IMG/VR virus record: IMGVR_UViG_3300013137_001826
Location: 1 to 64,000 of that record
DNA: 64,000 nt
From: a virus
Strand: one strand, 5' to 3'
Of the stretch, positions 43,110 to 51,199 are shown piece by piece; position 1 is the first letter of the stretch, and the number at the start of each line of letters is the position of its first letter. Both the position numbers and the translations under genes were made by a program. The notes under the pieces were generated by a model, which searched no databases, was not told the DNA's origin, and worked only from the letters and a program-made list of their open reading frames with translations.

Positions 43110-44033
43110 TTAGGCAGTCAGTTTAGTCGAACAGATTGGACAGGCTTTCCAGTGACTTTTCACTTTAGCCCCACAGTTCGGGCATTTTCTACGAATCTCT
43201 CCGATTTCGATAGGTTTCGCACTTTCTGGTAGAATCCGATAGGAATACGTGTTGCAAGCCCACGAATTGAAAAATCCGTAAGTGTCGACCAGTTTTTGAT
43301 CGGACTTACCGCCCTGTTCAACGCGGCCAGTTTCCAAAGAAGATTTGGAAAGCTTGCTTCGTGTTTTCGATACCGTCGCTTGTTCCATATTAGCTGCAAA
43401 GTTGTCGTTGAAGTTCAACGAATCCTGAGAAGCATTGCACGAAAAACTGGCATTGTTCATGTAACAGTTCACGTCTGGTTGCGTTGTGAAGCTGGAATTA
43501 GCGTTGTTTGTCAGAGTGGTTCCAATGGACGATCCGACTCCGCCGGTATTCGTATGACTGAAGAAATAGTCATTACGGTAGAACGGTTGCGGTGGACTGA
43601 TCGTTATGGTTCCTGCTCCGTAAATCCAGGTGTTTGTATAAATTCCGGGGAATACGACCTGCTCGTCGTAAAAGTCCACCTTCACGAGTCCATTCAGCTG
43701 TGCTGCTTCGATCGCTTCGACGGAATTTTCGATTTCGTAGGTGTTGAACAGGAACTTGCGATTGATGTCAAGGAACCTCTCGAGATAAACTCTCTGACCG
43801 GGTTTCACGACGATTCCGCCACTGGAGACGTTAACTCCATTGATCATGATTTTTGCAAGAACTCTTGTTGTCTTGGGGTTCCACAATTCGATCTCGAACG
43901 TTGAGCCGTTCTTGAGATAAACGTTTGAATCGTAGAGTTTGAGGCGATTTCTGTTCACAGTGATGTGAGCAGTTGGCCAATTATTGGCGTTTGAGCGACC
44001 CACATTGAGGGTGCTCGATTGATTTTGGTACAT
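43110..44033 (-). CDS. Putative virion surface protein with C-terminal zinc ribbon
   Basis: 307 residues. Beta-rich N-terminal ~150 (RLKLYDSNVYLKNGSTFEIE, GGIVVKPGQRVYLERF), Asn/Ser-rich middle, and a C-terminal CPNCGAKVKSHWKACPIC zinc ribbon. Such zinc ribbons occur on phage structural proteins of unclear role. Driven by an exact TATAAATA promoter with a ~105-nt leader. Confidence 0.55.
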   Translation of the reverse strand: MYQNQSSTLNVGRSNANNWPTAHITVNRNRLKLYDSNVYLKNGSTFEIELWNPKTTRVLAKIMINGVNVSSGGIVVKPGQRVYLERFLDINRKFLFNTYEIENSVEAIEAAQLNGLVKVDFYDEQVVFPGIYTNTWIYGAGTITISPPQPFYRNDYFFSHTNTGGVGSSIGTTLTNNANSSFTTQPDVNCYMNNASFSCNASQDSLNFNDNFAANMEQATVSKTRSKLSKSSLETGRVEQGGKSDQKLVDTYGFFNSWACNTYSYRILPESAKPIEIGEIRRKCPNCGAKVKSHWKACPICSTKLTA

Positions 44034-44082
44034 AGCTTTGTTGCATTATTTTTGCTCATCTCATCGTGACCGTGGTCGATCA

Positions 44083-44104
44083 CTCGAGGGCCCGCAGGCT
44101 CGAG
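44083..44104 (-). promoter_or_regulatory. GC-rich hairpin in a long 5' leader
   Basis: CTCGAG-N10-CTCGAG forms a 6-bp stem (with further C/G pairing inside) in the leader between the 44139 late promoter and the ATG at 44033. It is among the most GC-rich spots of the window and may stabilise or regulate the transcript. Confidence 0.35.
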
Positions 44105-44138
44105 ACGAACAGAAGAGCGAGGCTTTATGTTCCAGTAA

Positions 44139-44146
44139 TATTTATA
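44139..44146 (-). promoter_or_regulatory. Exact T4-type late promoter TATAAATA
   Basis: Exact match to the T4 late consensus, ~105 nt before the ATG at 44033. T4 late promoters need gp55, gp33 and the sliding clamp; none of those genes is in this window. Confidence 0.65.
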
Positions 44147-44160
44147 CGAAGATTGGAAAT

Positions 44161-44496
44161 TTAGTTTTGCGGATATTCTCGCTTCACTAGCTTGACGCAA
44201 TCGCTGACCTTAAAGCATAGAACTGCTAACTGGTCGTAATGCACTAACGTGAACTGGATGATTATGTCGATTTCTGATTCTGTGCATGTGATGAGAACCG
44301 GGATCATTCGATCCACGAATAGCTTATCATCGTCGCTTACCCACTGACCTTTTGATGTCTTGAAAATAGTCAGTCCACCAGCAATTGATCTGACATGATC
44401 GTCCCATTCATGGTGGTGAGTGATGTGATACTTTCGTCCGTTATTATCGTGAAACGGAACGAAGATCTGCCATAAGTATTTTTCGGTAGGTTCCAT
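44161..44496 (-). CDS. Hypothetical protein
   Basis: 111 residues. YHITHHHEWDDHVRSIAGGL contains a His cluster; VLITCTESEIDIIIQFTLVH follows as strands. Not recognised. Confidence 0.45.
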   Translation of the reverse strand: MEPTEKYLWQIFVPFHDNNGRKYHITHHHEWDDHVRSIAGGLTIFKTSKGQWVSDDDKLFVDRMIPVLITCTESEIDIIIQFTLVHYDQLAVLCFKVSDCVKLVKREYPQN

Positions 44497-44612
44497 AGCT
44501 AAAAGAAAAATTCCCCGTCCCTTTTCCCAGTGGACTTGGCACTTACTGCATTATTACGTTTGTTGGCAGCGCGTAATCGCACTCTAGCCCAATCTCTACA
44601 TGTCAGTCCTGC

Positions 44613-44834
44613 TTACCGCCTAGCTGAGGCGTCGGCGTCCATCGGTGTTGACCTTCGAGCGAGGAGGTATTGAAAAAAGTTTCGTATCATGGCAGCAAAA
44701 TAAGACCGACCATCGTACTTGCACTGATCCCATAATGAGAGATCGTCATAGAAACAGAATGGTCCATTGATTCCTCTCAGCATTTGACTGAGTTCGTGTC
44801 GATCTGTGGGCTTGTGTCCTTTGAATACTACCAT
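44613..44834 (-). CDS. Small hypothetical protein
   Basis: 73 residues from the ATG at 44834 (MVVFKGHKPTDRHELSQML). An ATG at 44918 would lie inside the upstream NADAR gene and is less likely. FYDDLSLWDQCKYDGRSYFA suggests a compact alpha/beta domain. The 116 bp between this gene and 44497 hold nothing recognised. Confidence 0.4.
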   Translation of the reverse strand: MVVFKGHKPTDRHELSQMLRGINGPFCFYDDLSLWDQCKYDGRSYFAAMIRNFFQYLLARRSTPMDADASARR

Positions 44835-44845
44835 GACGTTTTTGT

Positions 44846-45322
44846 TTATACTGTACCACTTTTCAAAGTGTCCCGTACTTTCATGATGACTTTTCCAAGT
44901 AGATTGAGACCCGGCCATTTGCTAGGTTCCGTTCTAAGAGCGTGATCGGCGTCCATGCCGATGCCCCAGATGCTGTCTACGGGACTTGCTTCGACTATGA
45001 TAGATTCTCCAGTATCCATCAGAATCTCTTTCAACTCGGGATTCTGAGTGAATTTTAGCATGTTGCCCTCGTAAACGATTTGTTCTTTGTTCTCGTCCCA
45101 TAATTGGGAATTGAAGCCCTGAATCTCTCTTCCGAGCATCTTTTGAACTTTCGGATTGTTCGTCTGCATTATTCGAGCTGCGGTGTTCGGATCTCCCATC
45201 AGCATGGCTTTCCGGTACATCATGTACTGTTCGGCAGTGCAGAATTTTTTTCCATCTTCCGTGAATTCGCTCTTGTACCATTGGGAGAACGGCCCGTTCC
45301 AAAAAAAGTGATATGTTGCCAT
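44846..45322 (-). CDS. NADAR-family protein (YbiA-like; ADP-ribose glycosidase)
   Basis: 158 residues, full family length. Key motifs: FFWNGPFSQWYKSEF at the N-terminus, CTAEQYMMYRKAMLMGD, and IVEASPVDSIWGIGM near the C-terminus with the conserved W-G-I-G. NADAR proteins act on N-glycosidic bonds of ribosyl compounds; some remove ADP-ribose from guanine, reversing toxic DNA/RNA ADP-ribosylation. In a phage this could counter ADP-ribosylating or NAD-based host defence (inference). GTATAATA lies ~75 nt upstream. Confidence 0.8.
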   Translation of the reverse strand: MATYHFFWNGPFSQWYKSEFTEDGKKFCTAEQYMMYRKAMLMGDPNTAARIMQTNNPKVQKMLGREIQGFNSQLWDENKEQIVYEGNMLKFTQNPELKEILMDTGESIIVEASPVDSIWGIGMDADHALRTEPSKWPGLNLLGKVIMKVRDTLKSGTV

Positions 45323-45323
45323 G

Positions 45324-45401
45324 TTAAATGTGGTCTAAATGAAATTTTACTGCGTCGAGCATCGCATCGAGCGAATCGTGAACGTACTCGAAGTTATTAT
45401 A
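45324..45401 (-). other. Start-less coding-like frame upstream of the NADAR gene
   Basis: After an in-frame TAG the frame reads YNNFEYVHDSLDAMLDAVKF then HLDHI-stop. The composition looks like a helical peptide, but the only ATG is internal (12 residues). It begins inside the GTATAATA box, so it is either a chance frame or a short protein with an unusual start. Confidence 0.25.
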
Positions 45402-45404
45402 CTA
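45395..45404 (-). promoter_or_regulatory. GTATAATA-class promoter -10 box
   Basis: TAGTATAATA between the 45420 gene and the NADAR gene; heads the NADAR transcript. Confidence 0.45.
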
Positions 45405-45419
45405 AAAGAGAATAGAAAG

Positions 45420-45980
45420 TTAACGGATATTTTCCATATCCTCGAACTTGGACAGAATGACATCGACCTCGTCCTTTAATCCGGGTGAAACGTCCACCAT
45501 TTTGCTTCCAAGATTCACGGCTCCGTGCCAAATGACGTCGAACTCTTTCGTTTGAGCGACGCTTGGATCCTGCTTTTGGAGGTTGATGATGTCAACGAGC
45601 ATTGTCTGTAACAATTCCTCAGCCGCACGAAGATTGATTGCTTTGGGGTCTTCTTCCAGGAATCCGAGGTATTCTGTCATTGCTTCAGCCATTTCCTGTA
45701 ATTCTGGATGCGAATCGACCGTAGGTTTGGAACTTGCTGGCGCACCAGTTTTCTTTAACGAAAATCTTGGGACCTTTACTATCGTGCCAGCTGATCCGGC
45801 TAACTGAATCTTTGCGAAATCACCGTTCAGCTCAATAACCTGACCCTTTCCACGATAGGATTCGACGTAATCTCCCTCTTCTATTTCTGGTGAATCTGCG
45901 TTCTTGGCAAACTCTGCTTCGGGATTTTCCATGAACTGATTTACGTCGAATTCTTCGAAAATCATCGTGTGTTTTCGCAT
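45420..45980 (-). CDS. Hypothetical protein with F-x-x-F motifs and SH3-like segment
   Basis: 186 residues. MIFEEFDVNQFMENPE at the N-terminus carries two F-x-x-F units followed by E. Next comes EEGDYVESYRGKGQVIELNG and IVKVPRFSLKK, a KOW/SH3-like barrel, and then a helical C-terminal half. It may be a processed head-internal protein. Confidence 0.5.
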   Translation of the reverse strand: MRKHTMIFEEFDVNQFMENPEAEFAKNADSPEIEEGDYVESYRGKGQVIELNGDFAKIQLAGSAGTIVKVPRFSLKKTGAPASSKPTVDSHPELQEMAEAMTEYLGFLEEDPKAINLRAAEELLQTMLVDIINLQKQDPSVAQTKEFDVIWHGAVNLGSKMVDVSPGLKDEVDVILSKFEDMENIR

Positions 45981-45996
45981 GAGGACGGAATGTTTT

Positions 45997-46007
45997 GGTT
46001 ATTTATA
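45997..46007 (-). promoter_or_regulatory. Late promoter TATAAATAACC
   Basis: Contains exact TATAAATA and lies 17 nt before the ATG at 45980; overlaps the end of the FkbM-type gene. Confidence 0.6.
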
Positions 46008-46009
46008 CC

Positions 46010-46669
46010 TCAGATTTCAATGTGCATGATGATTTCTGTGTAGTATTCGAGAAAGTGGTCATTGTACAAATCCCAGGTGACCGGTATTCCATCAACTGAA
46101 TATGCTTCAACCCTCTTGAATATTTTGAAATACGAATCTCTAACGGTTTTGAAATTTTCCTTAAACTCAGGCGAGTTAAGATGCCATTCGCCGACACAAT
46201 ACTTAACGTGCTTTAATATCCAATTGATATTTTCATCGCTGAAAATATGATATTCGCCGCCTTCACAGTCCACCTTTAAGAAGTCTATGTGATCTATTTG
46301 ATACTCTTGTATTATTTCGCTAAATGTGGAACACTCGCATTCTTCTATCCCATCTTCGCAAAACTCAATAAGTTCAGTTTTATTTTTTGAGAGAGCTCTA
46401 GGAATTATTTGAGCTGTACCATTAGCATTTTTTACCAGAGCAGGAAAGAATCGAGTTAACGGTTCTATCGCATAAATTGCTTTGGCCTTTATTGGAATTT
46501 CACGATTATGTAATGAATATACGAATGGGCCGATTGACGCCCCTACGTCCATTACTACATCACCATCTTTTACGGTAAAAACATTCTCGTAAAGATTTCT
46601 TGATAATTCTCGTTCTAAAAGGACCCTTAGTTTTTCTACTTGATACCAGCTAAATGAACGATTTGGCAT
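46010..46669 (-). CDS. FkbM-family SAM methyltransferase
   Basis: 219 residues. VVMDVGASIGPFVYSL is motif I, IYAIEPLTRFFPAL the post-strand-2 E-P motif typical of FkbM enzymes, and DFLKVDCEGGEYHIF the hallmark K-x-D-x-E-G. FkbM enzymes O-methylate sugars and polyketides, fitting the glycosyltransferases elsewhere in the window. More AT-rich than its neighbours. Confidence 0.8.
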   Translation of the reverse strand: MPNRSFSWYQVEKLRVLLERELSRNLYENVFTVKDGDVVMDVGASIGPFVYSLHNREIPIKAKAIYAIEPLTRFFPALVKNANGTAQIIPRALSKNKTELIEFCEDGIEECECSTFSEIIQEYQIDHIDFLKVDCEGGEYHIFSDENINWILKHVKYCVGEWHLNSPEFKENFKTVRDSYFKIFKRVEAYSVDGIPVTWDLYNDHFLEYYTEIIMHIEI

Positions 46670-46678
46670 ATTATCGAA

Positions 46679-48415
46679 TTATTTGTATTCTACTTTCACT
46701 CGTGACCTGAATTCTATTGGAAATTGATCGCCTGCTGCTTGAAATAAATCGGCGAAACATCCGTCGACCAAATATGTTACTGCCCAATCGTCCGGAGTGC
46801 GAACAGAACGTCCTGTTCCCTGCAAAACGGAAACGGAGGTTTTCCAATTATACCAGGATTGCGAAAATGCTAGCTTTGCGGCCACGTATTTATCACCAAG
46901 GTAAGGATACGGTACTTTCATGAACACCTGGAAGCGAGAGAGATCATCGATTAGGTTCAAACCTTCCAACAAGGATGGCCCCATTAGTACCAGACCCTGC
47001 TTCTTCTTCATTTTCTTCAGCATTGTGTCCTTTTCTTCCGATCCCTTGTAAAGCAGGATCCTCTTGCTCACATTTTTGGGCAATGCCTTCCATAATTTTT
47101 GTCCAAGCTCATAAGAACCAGTGTGAATTATGCCGGAATCATCTGGGTGTGCGTTTAGGATGTCGACGAGGGTGGAAACTCCCCATTCGAAGTTATCTTC
47201 GAGGAACCGGGCAGACATTTTCTTTCCTGGATAGTAAATGATTGGCGAATTTTCCCAGTTGAAGTGCGAGTCCATCTTGAAGTACTTGGCATTCTTTATT
47301 CCATGATTCCTCATGAAGTCCGCCGGATTTCCCATTGTAGCAGTCATCAGCAATTTGAAACCGAATTGATTGAAGAAGTGCTTTCCTAGCAGGTAGTACT
47401 CGTCAATGCAATTGAAGACTATGCTCGTATCATTAGGGTTCTTCACCATTTTTTCGATGCCTACTTTGTCAATGATCTTGCAATAATCCTCAAGCTTGCA
47501 GTGAACGTCCTTACACCAGTCTGTCAAGTTGAACACCACTAGCCAATCCTTGGGAACGTCTCTACCTTCGAATTCCCTTCCTGCAACTTCACGAATGTCA
47601 GCTGTCGATCCTACGATTCTCTCGTAGATCTTGGTGATTTCCTTTAGTTTTTCGAGAAGAACTTGATTGTCCTCTTCTGCATAAACGTCATCGACCAAAG
47701 AGGTCAACCTTTCGACATCGATTCTAGGAAGTCTTAGGCCAATATCGAACATGTCGCTGATCAATTTCTCGACTTTTTTGTAAACGTCTCGCGAAACGAT
47801 TGGGCTGAAATGACTTTGAACGATTTCGAGTATTTTATGAGCTTCATCGCACACGACAAAGTCTCTCTTGGAAAATGGTGGTTGCTTTCCACTTTCTGCT
47901 TGCTTCTTGTCGACGTAATTTCTTTGAATGAGCGCGTACGGGTAGGTAAGTAAAGCTAATGGCGATCTGATGGCTTTTCTTCTTGCCATTAGGTACCAAC
48001 AGTGCTTGAAACAGGTTAAAGATTCGGCAGCATCGTACGATATTCCCTTGCTCTTGCAGTCTCCTACTGAGAACTTCTCGCCGTTCACGGCACAGTTGTA
48101 ATTGTCAACGCCCTTTATGTTTCCCCAGTTCCATAACTGCATTTTCTTGAAATCGTTCACGTACTGCTGGTGAAGGACGAGGTCTGACGCTAGAATGTAA
48201 CCTCTCTTACTCTTATGAATGAGAAAGTCCGCCATGACCATAGCAATGATGGACTTGCCTGACCCAGTTGGAGCATCGAGAAGATAAATTCCTTCGGGAT
48301 CATCCTCGTAAGCTTCGAGAATGTCAATGATGACCTCCTTTTGCTGAGGTCTGAACACTAATCCTGGATGTTTTATCGCTACGAACTGTTCGAATTCTTT
48401 CTTTATTTCGCTCAT
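46679..48415 (-). CDS. DinG/XPD-like superfamily 2 DNA helicase
   Basis: 578 residues. FRPQQKEVI (Q-like), LLDAPTGSGKS (Walker A) and VVCDEAHKI (DEAH) form the first RecA domain. Four cysteines between motifs Ia and II (YNC, GDC, LTC, KHC) match the Fe-S cluster of XPD/DinG helicases. The second domain ends with QGTGRSVRTPDDW (motif VI). It would unwind DNA 5'-3', perhaps in replication restart or R-loop removal. Confidence 0.85.
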   Translation of the reverse strand: MSEIKKEFEQFVAIKHPGLVFRPQQKEVIIDILEAYEDDPEGIYLLDAPTGSGKSIIAMVMADFLIHKSKRGYILASDLVLHQQYVNDFKKMQLWNWGNIKGVDNYNCAVNGEKFSVGDCKSKGISYDAAESLTCFKHCWYLMARRKAIRSPLALLTYPYALIQRNYVDKKQAESGKQPPFSKRDFVVCDEAHKILEIVQSHFSPIVSRDVYKKVEKLISDMFDIGLRLPRIDVERLTSLVDDVYAEEDNQVLLEKLKEITKIYERIVGSTADIREVAGREFEGRDVPKDWLVVFNLTDWCKDVHCKLEDYCKIIDKVGIEKMVKNPNDTSIVFNCIDEYYLLGKHFFNQFGFKLLMTATMGNPADFMRNHGIKNAKYFKMDSHFNWENSPIIYYPGKKMSARFLEDNFEWGVSTLVDILNAHPDDSGIIHTGSYELGQKLWKALPKNVSKRILLYKGSEEKDTMLKKMKKKQGLVLMGPSLLEGLNLIDDLSRFQVFMKVPYPYLGDKYVAAKLAFSQSWYNWKTSVSVLQGTGRSVRTPDDWAVTYLVDGCFADLFQAAGDQFPIEFRSRVKVEYK

Positions 48416-48456
48416 TTACTTCCTCGTTCTTTTATTGGTTCTTATACCCGAAAAGG

Positions 48457-48606
48457 TTACAAGGGTTCCAACGAATTGGTAGGAAATTCGTAGAATGGAG
48501 TTTCGTTTTCGACGATCGTGCATGCGGTTCCGGAAGGACTTATCACACCGTAACTGTAACCGTTGTACTCGTAAACGATTTGACCTGCAAAGAAATCACG
48601 TGGAAG
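48457..48606 (-). CDS. Small phage protein frame (49 aa) following an in-frame TGA
   Basis: Directly continues the frame of the upstream gene after its TGA. It reads RDFFAGQIVYEYNGYSYGVI then SPSGTACTIVENETPFYEFP, a pattern I recognise from small conserved phage proteins (VYEYNG-x-x-YGVIS ... TPFxxxP). No ATG, GTG or TTG is available. TGA readthrough, an unusual start, or a base error would explain it. Confidence 0.4.
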   Translation of the reverse strand, partial: LPRDFFAGQIVYEYNGYSYGVISPSGTACTIVENETPFYEFPTNSLEPL

Positions 48607-48789
48607 TCACGGACATTCTTCTTTGGTCACATCCCGAATAAGCAGGCGGGCGGATTCAAAGGTGAATGATGTATCCGATTCGTTGCAGAATTCTTCCATC
48701 TGAGAGTACGATCCATGTGCCGGTGGATTTCCGGTTGGCGATGGCCAAGAGTAAGTGGGCTTCATCGTCGGGTTGTTTGGGTCGTTCAT
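48607..48789 (-). CDS. Small hypothetical protein
   Basis: 60 residues from the ATG at 48789 (MNDPNNPTMKPTYSWPSPTG), ending LLIRDVTKEECP-TGA. Pro/Asn-rich start, then a helix. A late-type motif lies 4 nt upstream and the gene follows tRNA-Leu, so it may be expressed from the tRNA transcript. Confidence 0.45.
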   Translation of the reverse strand: MNDPNNPTMKPTYSWPSPTGNPPAHGSYSQMEEFCNESDTSFTFESARLLIRDVTKEECP

Positions 48790-48792
48790 GAT

Positions 48793-48804
48793 CTTATTTA
48801 TTTG
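48793..48804 (-). promoter_or_regulatory. Late promoter-like CAAATAAATAAG
   Basis: Between tRNA-Leu and the ATG at 48789. Confidence 0.35.
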
Positions 48805-48806
48805 GG

Positions 48807-48894
48807 TGGTGCCCGGAACAGGACTTGAACCTGCACTCTTTGCGAAACATGCTCCTAAGGCATGCGTGTGTTTGCCAATTTCACCATCCGGGCA
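48807..48894 (-). tRNA. tRNA-Leu (UAG)
   Basis: Class II tRNA with acceptor TGCCCGG/CCGGGCA, anticodon loop CTTAGGA (anticodon UAG, reads CUA), a long variable arm, T-arm GCAGG-TTCAAGT-CCTGT and an encoded 3' CCA. Confidence 0.9.
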
Positions 48895-48898
48895 AAAA

Positions 48899-48930
48899 AC
48901 AAGCGGAGATTGCTCCCCGCTTGTCAAGAG
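48899..48930 (-). terminator. Rho-independent terminator
   Basis: On the minus strand GACAAGCGGGGAG-CAAT-CTCCGCTTGT is followed by TTTTTT. It ends the vWA gene transcript just before tRNA-Leu. Confidence 0.85.
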
Positions 48931-48943
48931 TTCCGGATAAGGA

Positions 48944-51106
48944 TTAAACGAGCTCGGCCTTTTCGGTCATTTCGAACGTGAAGCCCAGCGGAGTGCCGTC
49001 AAGCACCAGGCTGAGAGTGTTCTCGTCGAACGACTTGAATTCGGTGAACCATTTCTTGGAAAGAATCAGCGAGAACTTGATCTTCGCGATTTCCTTGAGA
49101 ACGTTGCGACGTGCTTTGTTCAGGTCATCGGATTTTTTGGTGATGTAGTTCTGGAGAACCTTGGTCTGCTCTTCAATAGGCAGGGTCGTGAAGATCGGGG
49201 ACTGAAGCTGCTGATTGTACTCGTCGATTGCAACTGCGAGCAGTTCTTCGGAAGTTTTCAGCGGGGTTCCCTTTGCGATCTTGGCGATGACGTCCTCAAC
49301 CTTAGGTAAGGATGAGAGGCCTTTCACCTTGGTGAAGAGGTTGACCGACATGTAGAAGTCGGTTGATTCGGCCGCAGTGGTCTTCGGTGAGAAGCCATTG
49401 TAGTCGGTGATTCCGTTCTGCTTCAGCCATTCGGCAGCTTCGTCGCCGTAAGTTTCAGCATACGATTTGCTTTCTTTTGGGAAGAGAGCCTTGCGATAGT
49501 AATCGTAGACTTTTTTCTTTCCACGCAGCTTGAGGAGTTCCCATTCCTGACGAGCAAGATCGTTGGCCGAGATTCCTTTGATCATTGACCGGTTGATGAG
49601 AGGCAGGCTGCCAAGGTCGAGGATGATGTAATCTTCTTCGATTTCAGCTTTGATGCCCTTGCTCAGGAGCAGGTTGTACAGGCTTTCGGTGTAATTGACC
49701 GGAAGTTCGGTGATGTTGAGGATACCGTCCTTGATGAGGGTGAATGCCCTGAACTTGAAGGAAGGAACATCGGCGATGTTGTACTGGTTCGCAGGAAGCT
49801 CGACCTTACCGTCGATGCGGCAAAGCACCGAAAGGTTGGCACGATGTTCGTTCCACACGAGGCTGGTCAGTGCATAACCACGTTTCGGATCTGAATCGAT
49901 GAATTTGGCATCGATCTGTTCGGGTTCACCGCTCTCGTTCACAGCGATTTCGCGCTTGCGACCGATACGGTTGTAATTGAATCGATCGTGGCTCGGATAG
50001 AACTTGTTGTCCATCTCGCCAAGATCGTTGATGAGGTCCATGACGCAGTAGGCGTGGTCGTCCACCGGCTGGATTGGAGAAGTTCCTTCAGGGAAGCGCT
50101 TTGCAACGTTTGCAACGCATTCGTTCATTGCAGCCTTGAAGGCATTCAGTTTCTGCTTTCCGAAAGCGTTTGCGAGCATGCGATAGTGGTACGGGTCTTC
50201 CAGAATGTAGAACAACTTTTCGGCGTCCTCATTCATGAGTTTGTCAGAAAGCACGTAGATTGCAGCGTAAACTGAAGCGATGTCGAATCCACCGGCATCA
50301 GTGCCGAGAGGTTCCGTTGAGAAGTAATAGACGGTATCAACGTCCTCGCTGACAAGGATTTTTCCGTCCTCGATCGTGTAGAGGATGACTCCTCCCATTG
50401 GGGTAACGGAATAAGCAAAGTCGTAGAGATCATTGTGAACGTCAACGGTGATTTTCTTTCCGCTGAACTGGCCGGTGGAAATTTTCTTGTCGAACATCGG
50501 CTCGTAATCGTCGAAATTACTGCAGCTGATTTTTTCACCGCCGATGAGCCCGGCCATTTCGGTGAGGCGTTTTGAGTCGGCGTAGTATCCGTACTCGACG
50601 AAGGTCGCGGCAGCGAAATCGCTTTCCATTCCCTTGAGAGTCTTTACTACTTTCGGCCACGGACAATCATTGTTGTAACCGTCGGTAAGGAAGATCAGCG
50701 AATTCACGCTGTTCGGCCTGTTTTTCTGAATGCGGCTGACGGCTTCTTTTGCCAACTGCAAAGGTTTCAGGAACGCGGTAAGGCCTACCGGTTTCAACCA
50801 TTGGTCGATTGCCTTATGAAGGGAATCGAGGGTCTTGAGAGACTTCACTTCGATTTCCTCGACGAGGATACCGGCCTGGCTGCTTCCAGAGAACCAAATA
50901 ATTGTAATCGTGTCTCCCGGATTCATGAGGTGAGAGAGCTTGTTCTTAAGCTGAGTACGAATGAACTGTAATTGGCCATACATGGAGCCAGAGACGTCAA
51001 CGATCAATACGTGATTGGTCGGTTTGACCACATTTACAGCAACTCGCCTGTCGCTAACTTGCTGAGAAATCAGGTGAAATCCTTGATCGATTTTTGTGTA
51101 CTGCAT
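48944..51106 (-). CDS. von Willebrand factor A domain protein
   Basis: 720 residues. HVLIVDVSGSMYGQL near residue 35 is an intact MIDAS (D-x-S-x-S), with later VGLTAFLKPL (Thr) and LIFLTDGYNND (Asp), giving a complete vWA metal site. The remaining ~450 residues (beta-rich middle, helical C-terminus) are not recognised. vWA proteins often pair with AAA+ ATPases; one lies at 55477-56649. Codons are more GC-rich than in most neighbours, suggesting high expression. Confidence 0.75.
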   Translation of the reverse strand: MQYTKIDQGFHLISQQVSDRRVAVNVVKPTNHVLIVDVSGSMYGQLQFIRTQLKNKLSHLMNPGDTITIIWFSGSSQAGILVEEIEVKSLKTLDSLHKAIDQWLKPVGLTAFLKPLQLAKEAVSRIQKNRPNSVNSLIFLTDGYNNDCPWPKVVKTLKGMESDFAAATFVEYGYYADSKRLTEMAGLIGGEKISCSNFDDYEPMFDKKISTGQFSGKKITVDVHNDLYDFAYSVTPMGGVILYTIEDGKILVSEDVDTVYYFSTEPLGTDAGGFDIASVYAAIYVLSDKLMNEDAEKLFYILEDPYHYRMLANAFGKQKLNAFKAAMNECVANVAKRFPEGTSPIQPVDDHAYCVMDLINDLGEMDNKFYPSHDRFNYNRIGRKREIAVNESGEPEQIDAKFIDSDPKRGYALTSLVWNEHRANLSVLCRIDGKVELPANQYNIADVPSFKFRAFTLIKDGILNITELPVNYTESLYNLLLSKGIKAEIEEDYIILDLGSLPLINRSMIKGISANDLARQEWELLKLRGKKKVYDYYRKALFPKESKSYAETYGDEAAEWLKQNGITDYNGFSPKTTAAESTDFYMSVNLFTKVKGLSSLPKVEDVIAKIAKGTPLKTSEELLAVAIDEYNQQLQSPIFTTLPIEEQTKVLQNYITKKSDDLNKARRNVLKEIAKIKFSLILSKKWFTEFKSFDENTLSLVLDGTPLGFTFEMTEKAELV

Positions 51107-51124
51107 AAGAATTGGATTTTTAGT

Positions 51125-51134
51125 TATTATACTA
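51125..51134 (-). promoter_or_regulatory. GTATAATA-class promoter -10 box
   Basis: TAGTATAATA, 19 nt before the ATG at 51106. CATAAATA lies a further ~35 nt upstream. Confidence 0.5.
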
Positions 51135-51199
51135 CTTAGAATGATTAAGGTTCATCGGAAGGTGAATATTTATGGTTAGTAATTGTTTCTGAAATGCGC

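Noticed and set aside
41874-48609. Genome-wide recoding of TGA to tryptophan
   Set aside because: TGA serves as an evident stop in several genes, for example the ATGA overlap at 19276-19279 and the end of the gene at 11307, and conserved Trp codons are TGG. Two or three in-frame TGAs do not support recoding.
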